Part shown: one piece after another, positions 11,042 through 20,054 of the stretch
Layout of the letters: each line of letters starts with the position of its first letter
Numbering within the stretch: position 1 is the first letter of the stretch
NCBI GenBank assembly: GCA_964058805.1
Contig: CAXKVV010000067.1
Span: 1 to 22,450 of the forward strand
Length of the DNA stretch: 22,450 bases
Direction: 5' to 3'
Source: Schoenoplectus triqueter
Taxonomy: Eukaryota > Streptophyta > Magnoliopsida > Poales > Cyperaceae
Notes under the pieces: model-generated
Database searches by the model: none
What the model was told of the DNA's origin: nothing
The model's input: the letters and a program-made list of their open reading frames with translations, nothing else
Position numbers and translations under genes: made by a program

Positions 11042-11080
11042 CAAAACCCTAGGTTAGCCACAACCCCCTCTTCTGAGCGT

Positions 11081-11140
11081 TGCCAGTGCCTCCACCAGGC
11101 CGCCAGTGCCTCCGTTAGGCCGCCAGCGCCTCCGTTGCTG
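11081..11140 (+). repeat. 20-bp GC-rich tandem repeat, three units
   Basis: Units at 11081-11100, 11101-11120 and 11121-11140 share GCCAGYGCCTCC followed by a variable tail. Looser versions continue to about 11225. It lies in the copia leader between the primer site and the gag start and is far more GC-rich than its surroundings. Confidence 0.75.
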
Positions 11141-11457
11141 GCGCCTGACACAACGCGCCGCCGCTGACATTGTAGACCGCAGGCCGCCTCCGCCGGTGCC
11201 TGCGCCGCAAATCATCGCCGCCGCCAGATTTGCCCTACCCTACCCCGGACCAGATCTGATCTGATCCATCTGATCAGATCCGACTGGTACTGGTTGGCGG
11301 ACGTGGCCGGCGTGGGGGGCTTATACCTCACGATACCTGAGAAGTGGGGTTGATCAGGGTTTTTTTTATCAATCGACTTGAATCTTGATGACATAAATCA
11401 AGATTGGGTCAAGAAGAAGATATGAAAGTGTGTGAGAAGTGAGTCTGAGTTGGATCT

Positions 11458-12387
11458 ATGGCAGAGAAAGGTAAGAATCCAATGGAGGGGGTGATGGCAA
11501 AGCTGAGCGTCATTGAGCTCTAGATGCTGATGCGAGCATTCAGTATGGATGCGAGAGAGAGCACACCTAGACCCGTGCAGAGGATAGACCTTCCACTACT
11601 TGACAAGAAGCTTGATGGACCAGTTTCGTACTTGAGCTGGTCGCGTCGGGTAAGGTACCCTCTGGAGGGGTACTTGACCGGGGACAAAAATGAGCCAACT
11701 GAGAGATCTCCAGAGAGGGCATAGTGAAAGTCCACTCACATGAAAATATATATGTGGCTTCTGAGTTCATTGACTCTCTCTATCGCATCCACAGTGGATG
11801 GCATAGATCAGGTCAAGGATGTCTGGGAAAAGCTGAAGAGAACTTACGATGGAGTGAGAAACAATCTGAGAGTGTTCTAGATTGAGAGAGAGATAGAGAC
11901 AGTAATGCAGGGAGATAGATCGATTCAGGAGTATACCACAAATCTGGAGCGATTGTGGGCAGATTATGATAATTTCTCACCAACCGCATGCTGCAAAGAT
12001 CCTAAGTGCAAGAGAGGGGCGCGCGATACATAGAGGATTATGCACTTCATAAGGGGGTTTAACCCAGCATTTGAGACGAGGTGTGCAGTGTTACTAGCTC
12101 AGCCGAAGATTCCCTCCCTGGAGGAGTCGATCTCGGCCATGGTACAGGAGGAGAGCAGGATTAGGCTCCAATCTGGTGCAGCAGGACTTCCAGGGGTGAA
12201 GTCGGCACTTGCAGTCTCCAAGCTAGGTAATACAGGGTACAGAGGCGAGACCCGAGAGTGTTACAACTACGGTGAGGTAGGTCATCTGAAGCAATTTTGC
12301 ACTAAGCCACCGAAGGAGAGGAACTTGTGTGGAAGAGGCCAGTCTGGAGGTCGTGGTCGAGGCAGAGGTGAAGTGTTTGTTCGTTGA
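11458..12387 (+). pseudogene. copia gag pseudogene (UBN2-type)
   Basis: The frame from ATG 11458 translates as a copia gag: KLDGPVSYLSWSRRVR, YMWLLSS, QVKDVWEKLKRTYDGV, RSIQEYTTNLERLWADYDNF, AQPKIPSLEESISAMVQEES and a CCHC-like ECYNYGEVGHLKQFC. Gag is the nucleocapsid protein of the element. It cannot be made here: in-frame stops lie at 11521, 11722, 11725, 11878 and 12031, all in one uninterrupted reading frame. The second zinc-knuckle Cys has become Tyr. Past the knuckle the Gly/Arg-rich tail runs directly into integrase sequence in another frame at about 12365-12377. Confidence 0.85.
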
Positions 12388-13012
12388 GTATTCGACTAAC
12401 CAGAAGAGGTATGTTTGCTGGAGTCCGATAGAGAGGAGATTGTTTGTTAGTATGGATGTTACATTTCGAGAGCTTGAGCCATACTACTCCACTCAGGTCG
12501 CATCGCCCTTTGGTGACTCGCTCGATACAGGAGGTATGAGGCGAGAGGGGGAGGATGATAGTAGCAGTGAGAGGAGGATGGTGAGTGTGGAGGATATTCC
12601 TTATCCACTTGTGGAGTCGGGCGTGGTGCCTGATCATGTCGTGGTGCCTGACCATGAGAGGACCGAACCAGAGAATGGTGGGACTCAAGCTCAGGGGGAG
12701 CTAAGGGTGTACACGAGAAGAAGAAAACAGAATGAGGAAGCAGTGCCTACAGTGCTACTTGTGCCAAGTCCCTTGTCCCTGCCTCCTCTGACTCCTGAGA
12801 CACCTACACCATTCACCTCAGATTCAGAATACACAGGTGATATGATTTATCTCTCTCCTCCTCCTACGCCTTATCGATAAGGAGGACTTCTCGCAGCAAT
12901 GTAAGAGTTCCCCCTGATCGGTATGGCTTTCCACATAATATTGTCCAGTTTGTCTCTTACTCTAACATATCACCTGTACATGGAGCATTCATTGCATCTT
13001 TGGACATTGTGA
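12375..13012 (+). pseudogene. copia integrase C-terminus to RT start, truncated
   Basis: From about 12375 the translation is the end of copia integrase and the linker to reverse transcriptase: KCLFVEYSTNQKRYVCWSP, RRLFVSMDVTFRE, then a Ser/Glu-rich stretch, RVYTRRRKQ and a Pro-rich segment. A TAA at 12878-12880 and a frameshift follow. The next frame gives RVPPDRYGFPHNIVQFVSYS and HGAFIASLD, the conserved block just before the RT domain. It stops abruptly at 13012, where gypsy sequence begins. Protease, the integrase core, RT and RNase H are absent. The join to gag at about 12370 is an internal deletion that also shifted the frame. Confidence 0.85.
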
Positions 13013-13681
13013 TAAGCCAAAATCACAAAAAAGCTTGTTGTGCAATTTGATTCTTCAGATTCTTCATCCTTTGATTAATTTCTTCGAACTTATCATCATT
13101 CTTCTGATTTGTAATAGTTTGATTTTCGATGAAGTTCACAATCAAGCGTTCAAGGTTGGACTTTGGTGGTTGAGCTGCTGGTTCGAATTGTCTCTGTCCA
13201 AAACCTTGATTGGAGCGGCCTTGATTCAGATTTTGCTGCCCTTGTTCATTTCTCCACGAGAAATTAGGGTGGTTTCGCCATCCTGGGTTATATGTGTTGG
13301 AATAGGGATTGTTTTGTGGTCTAAAATTGTTATTTAGCATGTTTGCTTGCTCAACGCTCCCTTCTTCCATCTGCTGGTAAATGCAATTAACCGTAAGGTG
13401 GTCGGTGCATCCACAGGTTGCGCAAGGGAAAAACTTATCAGCAGATGAGGCATTTGCTGAATCTTGCCTCTTGTTTTGGCGGATCTCGGACTTGATCTGA
13501 CGGTTCTCGGTTTGAAGCGCTTCGACCATTGCTTGCAGCTTGGTAATTTGATCGGTCTCAAATCTACCAAACACGTGGGCTTTTGTTGGTTCTCTTTCGG
13601 TTGACCATTGGACTTGGTTGAGTGTCATTTCCTCGATTAGGCTGTATGCCTCACCAATCCTCCTGTTCATGAGACTCTCAC
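13013..13681 (-). pseudogene. Athila-like gypsy gag, 3' half
   Basis: Read on the minus strand from 13681, this is the C-terminal half of an Athila-type gag: SLMNRRIGEAYSLIEEM, a CCHC zinc knuckle CATCGCTDHLTVNC, and the Asn-rich NNPYSNTYNPGWRNHPNFSW block characteristic of the lineage. The frame is open to 13023, where gag sequence ends abruptly near KNQIAQ and is replaced by 18 bases matching the LTR tip. The other gag half lies 5.5 kb away at 19231-19896. Downstream pol genes are absent. Confidence 0.85.
13677..13681. repeat. left 5-bp target duplication (CTCAC)
   Basis: Flanks the TG...CA unit and pairs with CCCAC at 19231-19235, one transition apart. Setting aside the unit and one copy of the duplication leaves the gag frame continuous across the site, which supports these as true insertion boundaries. 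Confidence 0.75.
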
Positions 13682-14353
13682 TGTCACACCCCAGAATAAA
13701 TAAAACAGATTAGGGGTGCTTAATCCCGCCACGTACGCATGACGAGACGTGCGTACGGAAGACTAAATGAATAAAATGAAGCAATCACAGAATAAACAAA
13801 ACAATAATAATATAAATATACATGACCATACAGTCCAGAATAAACAAAGAGAATACAACGCCTACATAGGCGGGGCTAGCTCCATCGGAATGGGCAGCAA
13901 TCTCTCAAATAAATACCCAAAAGAAAGAAGTAAGACTCAAAAACCCGATGGATCCTATCTGACTACCCGGCTCACATGCAAATGCAGCGAAGCATCACTG
14001 TTATCGCGCAGGACTGTCCCTAGCACTCACTCTACCAAAATCCTGAACCTGAAAATACCTGGATCCCACAACCACCGTGGAAACATGAGTAATTTAAAAA
14101 AATTACTCAGTACGGATTTAGATCCAGTCTTAAGATTTGATCTTCTTTCGTAGACTGGACCCAAAAACCGATACTGATGTTGAAATGCAATATAATAATA
14201 TTATCATGCACATTTGACCTACATGATATGACATGGCATGGTGAAGAAACCCAAAATAGAAATTCTGTGAAAATAATAATATAAAATATAATGTACGAGA
14301 GTCAAACATCCGTAATAAATACCCCGATTGTAAATTTACCAGATTCATCCCGA

Positions 14354-14428
14354 GCGGGCACTACTAGGGCCCAACTTACTAACTCGGGCCTTACCTAAGC
14401 GGGCACTACCAGGGCCCAACTTACTAAC
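14354..14428. repeat. 30-bp direct repeat, two copies
   Basis: GCGGGCACTACYAGGGCCCA plus ten further bases occurs at 14354-14383 and 14399-14428 with one mismatch, a 45-bp period. A second, looser direct repeat built on GAGCCTACACTG...AAGGGTCAG occurs at 14652-14682 and 14727-14757. Both lie inside the long LTR-like unit. Confidence 0.8.
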
Positions 14429-15922
14429 GTAGGACTTTATATTTGTGCAGCGACAACGCCGCACAAACGACAATTTGGGCTCTCGAGGCGATAACGCCCT
14501 AGGAGAGTGAACGGCTATAAAGCACGTACTCTGGTCTGCTGAATCTGATAATTTACCTTACAAAATATAAGCAAATGGATATAGTATGTCTTCAGTTGCC
14601 ATATCGTAAAAATGAGATAACTACCCGTGAATTAACAAAACGGAAATAAATGGGAGCCTACACTGGACCAACCAAGGGTCAGAGGACCGCATCCCGTAAA
14701 AGTATCAAAACGAAATATAAACAAATGAGAGCCTACACTGTACCCACTAAGGTCAGTCCACCAAAGGAGAAAGCCCTTCGGACAATACTAGGATCCTAAA
14801 TAAGCCGGATAAATATAATAATATAGTATCATGAAGTAGATTCCAATATCGGATATGGCCGCCCACACTAAACACTGAAAGACATGGTATCCTAAATCGC
14901 TCAAATTTGGATTTAAAATTAAATCATATTAAGAATAATAAGAATATAGTATTGATCAAAATAAAACACTCTGACACAGCCGAACCCAAATGACGGGATC
15001 GGTGGATAACCCGACAGGCAAAAATGCACAGTACATATACAGACCGGTGGGTCCCACGGGCCTATGGGTCACCGTACGTAACCACAGCGGTCTGTTTATG
15101 CAAGGCAACTCCGTCTGAGAATTACCCGCTCTGCCTCTCAGCACTCTCATGCATTTAATGCATGATTAACTACCTGACTTAATTAATGATTAATTATAGT
15201 AATAGTATTTTCCTAATAGTTATAATCTACAACTTTAATTTATTTTAATCCTATCTAATCCTATCGCGGGACTATTTCCCGAATCCTACTCCTACCCTAT
15301 CTACGAGCAATATGACATGCTATGACATGCGAATGCGGGTATGTCTCGAATATGCTGGTCAATTTACCGGATGCATATGACAGGTCAGATTTAAGTCTCT
15401 AATTATTTTTGGTCAGAAAACACCGCAATTCAGATTTTATTTTAAAACAGTTTTATTTTCGGGTTGGGTTCCTATTTCTGAAGAAAGGAAATCAAATCTC
15501 AAGAAACCGTACATGAGTTCTGGCGAGGATCGCGAAGTCGCTCTACTCCGAAGGTGGAACACTGGCCTCGGGGTCGGTGTCTGCGTACGTCTGGTCGGGA
15601 GTGACCTCGTACTCCGCGAGTGGATCCGAGTCGACTATATCACCTATTTAATTTAAATTAGGTGTTTATTAGTTTTAACTTGATTTACTTCACAATTAAT
15701 AATTAAATTAGATTGATAATTTAATTAAACGTTCGTTCGGGTTTTATCGTCTTTTCTTGAAAAAATCGGTAGCATTTCTGCTGCATATATGCGGTGCCGG
15801 AAATTTTAGTTTCTCGCATATCGATCCGTTAAGTTGTGTTTATCGTTCTTGATAGCGTTTATAAGTTCATACTTTATTTTAAATTTTGAGTTTATGGATT
15901 TAATTATCAAATCATTTAATTT

Positions 15923-16090
15923 AAAATAGAGAAATTGATTAATATATAATATATAATATATCTAATATTTTATTCTAATATTCTTTTGTTTATTCAAAAA
16001 TAAAGGATTTAATTAATATATATTATTTTATATATATTCTTTATTTCTAATATTCTTTTAAATCTAAAAATAGAGAAATTGATTAATATA
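15923..16090. repeat. AT-rich direct duplication
   Basis: AAATAGAGAAATTGATTAAT plus a few bases occurs at about 15924-15946 and 16068-16090, a 144-bp period, with TAATATTCTTTT-like words between. The hairpin MITE sits immediately after the second copy. Confidence 0.65.
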
Positions 16091-16104
16091 TATATATATA
16101 TATA

Positions 16105-16507
16105 GAGTAATGCTATGGTGCTTCGCGAAGCAAAAAAAATTTTGTGCTTCGCGTCCGTATCTCGAATTTAAAAGTTCAAACGACCGATCCAAACCGTTGA
16201 ACATCATCTTCATATTGAAATATCCTTGGAAATCAAATTTTATATTTTTTTAAATTTTTTTGATATTTTTTAGATGGGTACAAAGTTTGTTGATCTAAAG
16301 ATTTCTGCACCATCCAAAACAAGCGACTTTGTACCCATCTAAAAAATATCAAAAAAATTCAAAAAAATATAAAATTTGATCTCCAAGGATATTTCAATAT
16401 GAAGATGATGATCAACGGTTTGGATCGGCCGTTTGAACTTTTAAATTCGAGATACGGACGCGAAGCACAAAAAAAATTTTGCTTCGCGAAGCACCATAGC
16501 ATTACTC
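16105..16507. mobile_element. near-perfect hairpin MITE, 403 bp
   Basis: Left arm 16105-16286 and right arm 16326-16507 are inverted copies 182 nt long around a 39-nt loop. Positions pair with a constant sum, so there are no net indels. The element starts GAGTAATGCTATGGTGCTTC and ends with its complement; GCTTCGCGAAGC near each tip is itself a perfect palindrome. I see only a few mismatches, plus one A/T tract that differs between the arms. Flanks are TA repeats, so a TA-type target duplication is likely but cannot be measured. No coding capacity. The high arm identity suggests recent insertion. A transcript would fold into a long double-stranded stem, a plausible small-RNA source. Confidence 0.9.
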
Positions 16508-16577
16508 TATATATATATATACTAATGTATATTCATTATACCCTAATTATTATTCTTATTAATTTTGCTTTTATTAT

Positions 16578-16602
16578 TATGTATATATATATATATATAT
16601 TT
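16578..16602. repeat. (TA)n microsatellite
   Basis: Alternating TA run; further short TA runs flank the hairpin MITE at about 16087-16104 and 16508-16520. Confidence 0.9.
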
Positions 16603-17099
16603 AACATTATATTTTCATAAATTAGAAAATTAGTTTAAAATAAATTAAAAAGGGAAACTTAACAGAAAAATTAAAAATAAAAAGAAGTAAACTAATTTAA
16701 GAAAATTATGATTATTTTATTAATGTGTTGGTGTTTTAATGTTCGGGATTATACGCTGACTACCAAATCGTTGGTGCCAATGCACCGATATCCCGAATCG
16801 GGGGCAGTCAGGGAATATAATCATTTTCTGTTTCTTAAAGTTTACATATTAGTTCATGGATACCGCCAAACCTTTCGGGGCGGCTTCCAATTAATTAGTC
16901 ATATTTTTAAATTAAACACTTTTAATTATCTTAGGACTTTTTAGTATTGGGCCTTAATTAATTATTATAGCTAATTAAATTTTTATTAATTACAATCCAT
17001 TAGTCGGCCCAATAAAATTTCTAATTATCTAGTAAGTCCATAATATTTGGTTTGGGCCTAGTCCTCTTTTACTATTTTAATCTAATTTCCTTAATATTA

Positions 17100-18200
17100 A
17101 ACCTCAATTAATCATAACCCAATAGCCACAGTTCAGCAGCCCAATATACAGATCAAGACCGACCAAGACAACAGGCAAAAAAAATCAGGTTTTCAGTCAC
17201 CAACAGAGATAACAACAACAGTTTCCATACCAGAAAAACAATCAAGCAAAACAGCATAACACATTCACAGGGGCAAGTCAAGACAGGGACCAAGTGTAGT
17301 ATCAGATAATTACCAGTAATAGAAAGACAGCACTGGACTAGTAACCAGAGAAGATATATCAGCACGGGTCAGATAGAATTCAATATACCATAACCAACCC
17401 ACAAGAACAAGCAGGTACAACATCAAACAACAGAGATGGGCAACTCAAATCAACAACCAAATTCTTTACCATGTTCAATTGATCAGCCAGAATGGAAGAG
17501 CAAAGGCCAAAATTAGGGTTATTACCAGAACAGATCATACAAGGGCAAAGTAATATCAAGGCAGCAGCAAATTCCATAACAGAAAACCAACCCAACCAAA
17601 TAGTCATCATATGACACAGAAATCACAATACCAACTGAATATCAGAGCCAACAGGCAGCACAGATAGAGGTAACAGGGACACAAACCAGCAAGTGCTGCA
17701 CCAGTAATGGTAAGAATCAAATAGCACAAATAATTTCAGCAGCCAGTCCACATAAGAAAGGAAAATAGTACCAATTAGCCAACAAAATAACCCAGAAATT
17801 CAGAGAGCACCATTCATAAGGGGCAATGTACCAGTATATATTCCACAAAAGGCTTGGCCATCACTTGCGTCGCTGGTACCATAGGTACCAGTGTACCAAG
17901 GTCTGTACCAGTATTGCCAGCAGATCAGTAAGTAAACAGGCTACCAGCGAGGCAAACAAACAATCTCATACAACTCCAACATACCAGTAGCACAGAAACG
18001 GTAACATGTAACAGCATGGCACAGAACACGACAAGGCTCGATGGCCATTATGCAAGCAAGCAACAATATACAACAAACAAGCAAGGGATTGGGCGCAGGC
18101 CCAACCCTGGTCCACACCAATAATGTAGTGGGTCTCAGAGTCAGGTGGCACCACCCAGATAAAAGAAAATCAAACAATCAGCAAAAGTTTCAGCATTTAC
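17100..18200. other. non-coding interior of the LTR-like unit
   Basis: This stretch is rich in A and C on the plus strand, with recurring ACCAGTA/GTACC words (densest at 17860-17945) and no recognisable protein in any frame. Open frames here are explained by the skewed composition, not by coding. Confidence 0.55.
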
Positions 18201-18414
18201 TAGTAACAGAACCAAGAGGTAGAAGAGAGCAAATAGGCACAAGGCAGCAAGGACAAGAGTCGGCGCCTCAATAGAACCTCCTCCGGCCACCACCTTCTCC
18301 CTCGATTTCAAAAGACTATTCTTATCAAGTTTAAATTTTCTGACTTTGATTGAGAAAGGCAAAATTCTCAGCACATAAGAGCAATAGCGAGAAGGAGGAG
18401 GCGCCTGCACGGGG

Positions 18415-18422
18415 TTTTATAG
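18415..18422 (-). promoter_or_regulatory. candidate TATA box of the long LTR
   Basis: CTATAAAA followed by CCCCGTGCAGGCGCCTCC on the minus strand resembles an LTR core promoter. The predicted start would be near 18390, leaving a U3 of about 840 bp and an unusually long R-U5. This is inference from sequence only. Confidence 0.45.
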
Positions 18423-18559
18423 AGGGCGACAAGTGGAGGTAAGGCCAAGGCAGTAAAGGTCGTCAGCCCACGACTGTTAGGTGGACCTCAGAGGGAAAGT
18501 GAGTGCAATAGGTCAAAGAGGGGATAGTGGCACAGGGCGACGAGAGGTGCAGTGAGGTC

Positions 18560-18825
18560 ACTCGGTAGAGTGAGAGAGAGGGCGATTCGGTGGGTGGGTG
18601 AGAGCGACAGAGAGAAAGGTAGGCGGTGTCACCAAGAGAGGAGAGGCAGAGCGACAGAAAGGGAAGAAAGAGAAAAAGAAAAAAGGCGGAGGGAACGAAA
18701 AGACAGGGAGTGAAACCCGAGAGAGAGAGAGAGAGAGAGAGAGCAGAGTTAGGGAGTCGGTGGGAGGAAACAACGGGAGAGAGAAGACAGATGGTAAAAG
18801 GGGAGAGAGAGAGAGTGGGGTGTAA
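18560..18825. repeat. purine-rich GA tract, including (GA)n
   Basis: About 265 bp is strongly G/A-biased on the plus strand, with a perfect (GA)n run at 18721-18743. On the minus strand it is a CT tract lying 140-400 bp upstream of the candidate TATA box, where GAGA-type factors could bind. The reading frames through it encode only charged low-complexity sequence. Confidence 0.8.
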
Positions 18826-19230
18826 GCACGTGGATTGTCTGTGGCAATTTCAGTGTAGTCAAGTGAAATTATTGAACCCATTATTTCATTTCATTTCAAA
18901 TCTTAATGTGTTTGATTTATTATTTATTTCATCCCTAAATTTGTTTTTATATTATTTGAATTAAAAATTTCATTTAGTAAATTCATGTAAACTATCATTT
19001 AAATATACATATATCCTTATCTTAATTATTTTATTAGCTTTATTAATTTATTTTGTTAAAAGATTTAATTAATTTAATTGTCAAATTTATTATCATTATT
19101 ATTATTACATATATGTTTATATGCACTCTTTTATATTTCGAGTTTATTATATTTACTAATAAATGTTAAATCCTTTTATTCATTATCTTGATTAACATAT
19201 TTCTTAATTAAATTTTTTCATGGTTTGACA

Positions 19231-19896
19231 CCCACCCGCTGCGGCATCAATTGTCATTCTGGTATTATTGGTCAACCCCTCATAGAAAGTCTGTAAGAGA
19301 CGCCATTTCTCAAAACCATGATGAGGACACGTCCGTAGCAGCTCTTGATAGCGGTCTCAAGCATCGCTCAGAGACTCCCCTTCTTTCTGCCCAAAATTAG
19401 TGATTTGATTTCTAAGGGTCACGGTCTTAGAATGAGGGAAGTACTTAGAAAGAAACACCGCTGACATTTGGGCCCATGTAGCTACCACGGTTGGTGTCAA
19501 AGACTTGAGCCATCCTTTTGCTCGATCCCTAAGAGAAAATGGAAAGTGCCGAAGCTTGATCGCATCAAGTGTGACTCCATTCATCTTCAAGGTATTGCAA
19601 AATTCTTCAAAGTTGGCAAGTTGCTGATTTGGGTCTTCGTGGGCTAAGCCGGCAAATTGATTTTGAGAGACCATGTTGATTAGGGTCGGCTTGAGTTCGA
19701 AGTCATTTACTGCCACGGTCGGCATGGTGTAGCCCATATTAAGTGCACCCGCTCGGGGTGCAGTGAAGTCCTTGAGAAGGCGGTTGTCTTCATCATTAGC
19801 TGCCACGTTGATCACGTCTCCAAAATCTAGACGTTCAGGTTGAAGGTCGGCAATGGGAGCAAAACGTCTAAACCTTGATCTCTGATAGACTAGCAA
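19231..19896 (-). pseudogene. Athila-like gypsy gag, 5' half
   Basis: The minus-strand frame from about 19896 gives an Athila-type gag core: LINMVSQNQFAGLAHEDPNQ, LANFEEFCNTLKMNGV, LRHFPFSLRDRAKGWLKSL, ATWAQMSAVFLSKYFPHSKT, LRNQITNFGQKEGESLSDA, then CPHHGFEKWRLLQTFYEGL and IDAAAGG. A TGA at 19359-19357 replaces the family Trp codon. No ATG precedes the homology in frame; a TAA lies ten codons upstream of 19896, so the start is lost too. At 19231 the frame is broken by the 5.5-kb insertion and resumes at 13681. Confidence 0.85.
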
Positions 19897-20024
19897 CGGT
19901 GAGTCACTAGCCAGTGTTTAACCCGCAAGAAAAGAACAAGATAAAGGTAAAAAGAGAATAATAATAAAAATAAAAGAAAGGTATAGTCATTAATATTATT
20001 GGATCAATCGATATTTAAAAACAG
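19897..20024 (-). other. gypsy leader between primer site and gag
   Basis: Short A-rich leader with no distinct feature. Confidence 0.5.
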
Positions 20025-20042
20025 TCCCCGGCAACGGCGCCA
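20025..20042 (-). other. gypsy primer-binding site (tRNA-Asp)
   Basis: On the minus strand TGGCGCCGTTGCCGGGGA is the perfect complement of the plant tRNA-Asp 3' end and is the usual primer site of Athila/Tat gypsy elements. It lies 12 bases from the LTR end, fixing the element's orientation. Confidence 0.92.
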
Positions 20043-20054
20043 AAAAACTTATTG

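Larger units (their letters stand above)
13682..19230 (-). mobile_element. 5.5-kb solo-LTR-like unit inserted in gypsy gag
   Basis: The unit reads TGTCACACCCC...GGTTTGACA on the plus strand, so it has TG...CA ends and near-identical 5-bp flanks, as an LTR does. I found no direct-repeat LTR pair inside it, no primer site and no retroviral-type protein. It is therefore best explained as one very long solo LTR, about 5146 bp without the nested hairpin MITE. Orientation is taken as minus because a TATAAAA box lies at 18422-18415 on that strand and the minus-strand end GGGGTGTGACA resembles 3' ends of some chromovirus LTRs. Long reading frames inside (for example 13767-14153 and 17941-18410) show no recognisable protein. 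Alternatively it is a non-autonomous element whose LTRs I could not detect. Confidence 0.65.

Noticed and set aside
11212..11394. 60-codon minus-strand frame in the copia leader
   Set aside because: Produced by GATCTGATC-type repeats on the strand opposite the element.
12302..12688. 128-codon minus-strand frame opposite copia integrase
   Set aside because: Antisense shadow of recognisable copia sequence.
13767..14153. 128-codon plus-strand frame in the long LTR-like unit
   Set aside because: Asn/Gln/Lys-rich start from AT-rich DNA, no domain, and it lies in a region read as LTR.
14354..14428. Possible CRISPR-like repeat-spacer arrangement
   Set aside because: Only two copies, in plant DNA inside a retroelement; an ordinary direct duplication.
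16399..16620. 73-codon frame overlapping the hairpin MITE
   Set aside because: It runs from one MITE arm into TA repeats; not a gene.
17941..18410. Cys/Leu-rich minus-strand frames suggesting small secreted peptides
   Set aside because: Compositional effect of the A/C-rich plus strand; overlapping frames are equally open and no signal or family pattern is convincing.
18598..18964. Arg/Glu/Lys-rich frames at the GA tract
   Set aside because: Translation of a purine-rich simple repeat.
13682..19230. A complete, coding LTR retrotransposon nested in gag
   Set aside because: No direct-repeat LTR pair, primer site or pol-like protein could be found between the ends, so a solo LTR is simpler.
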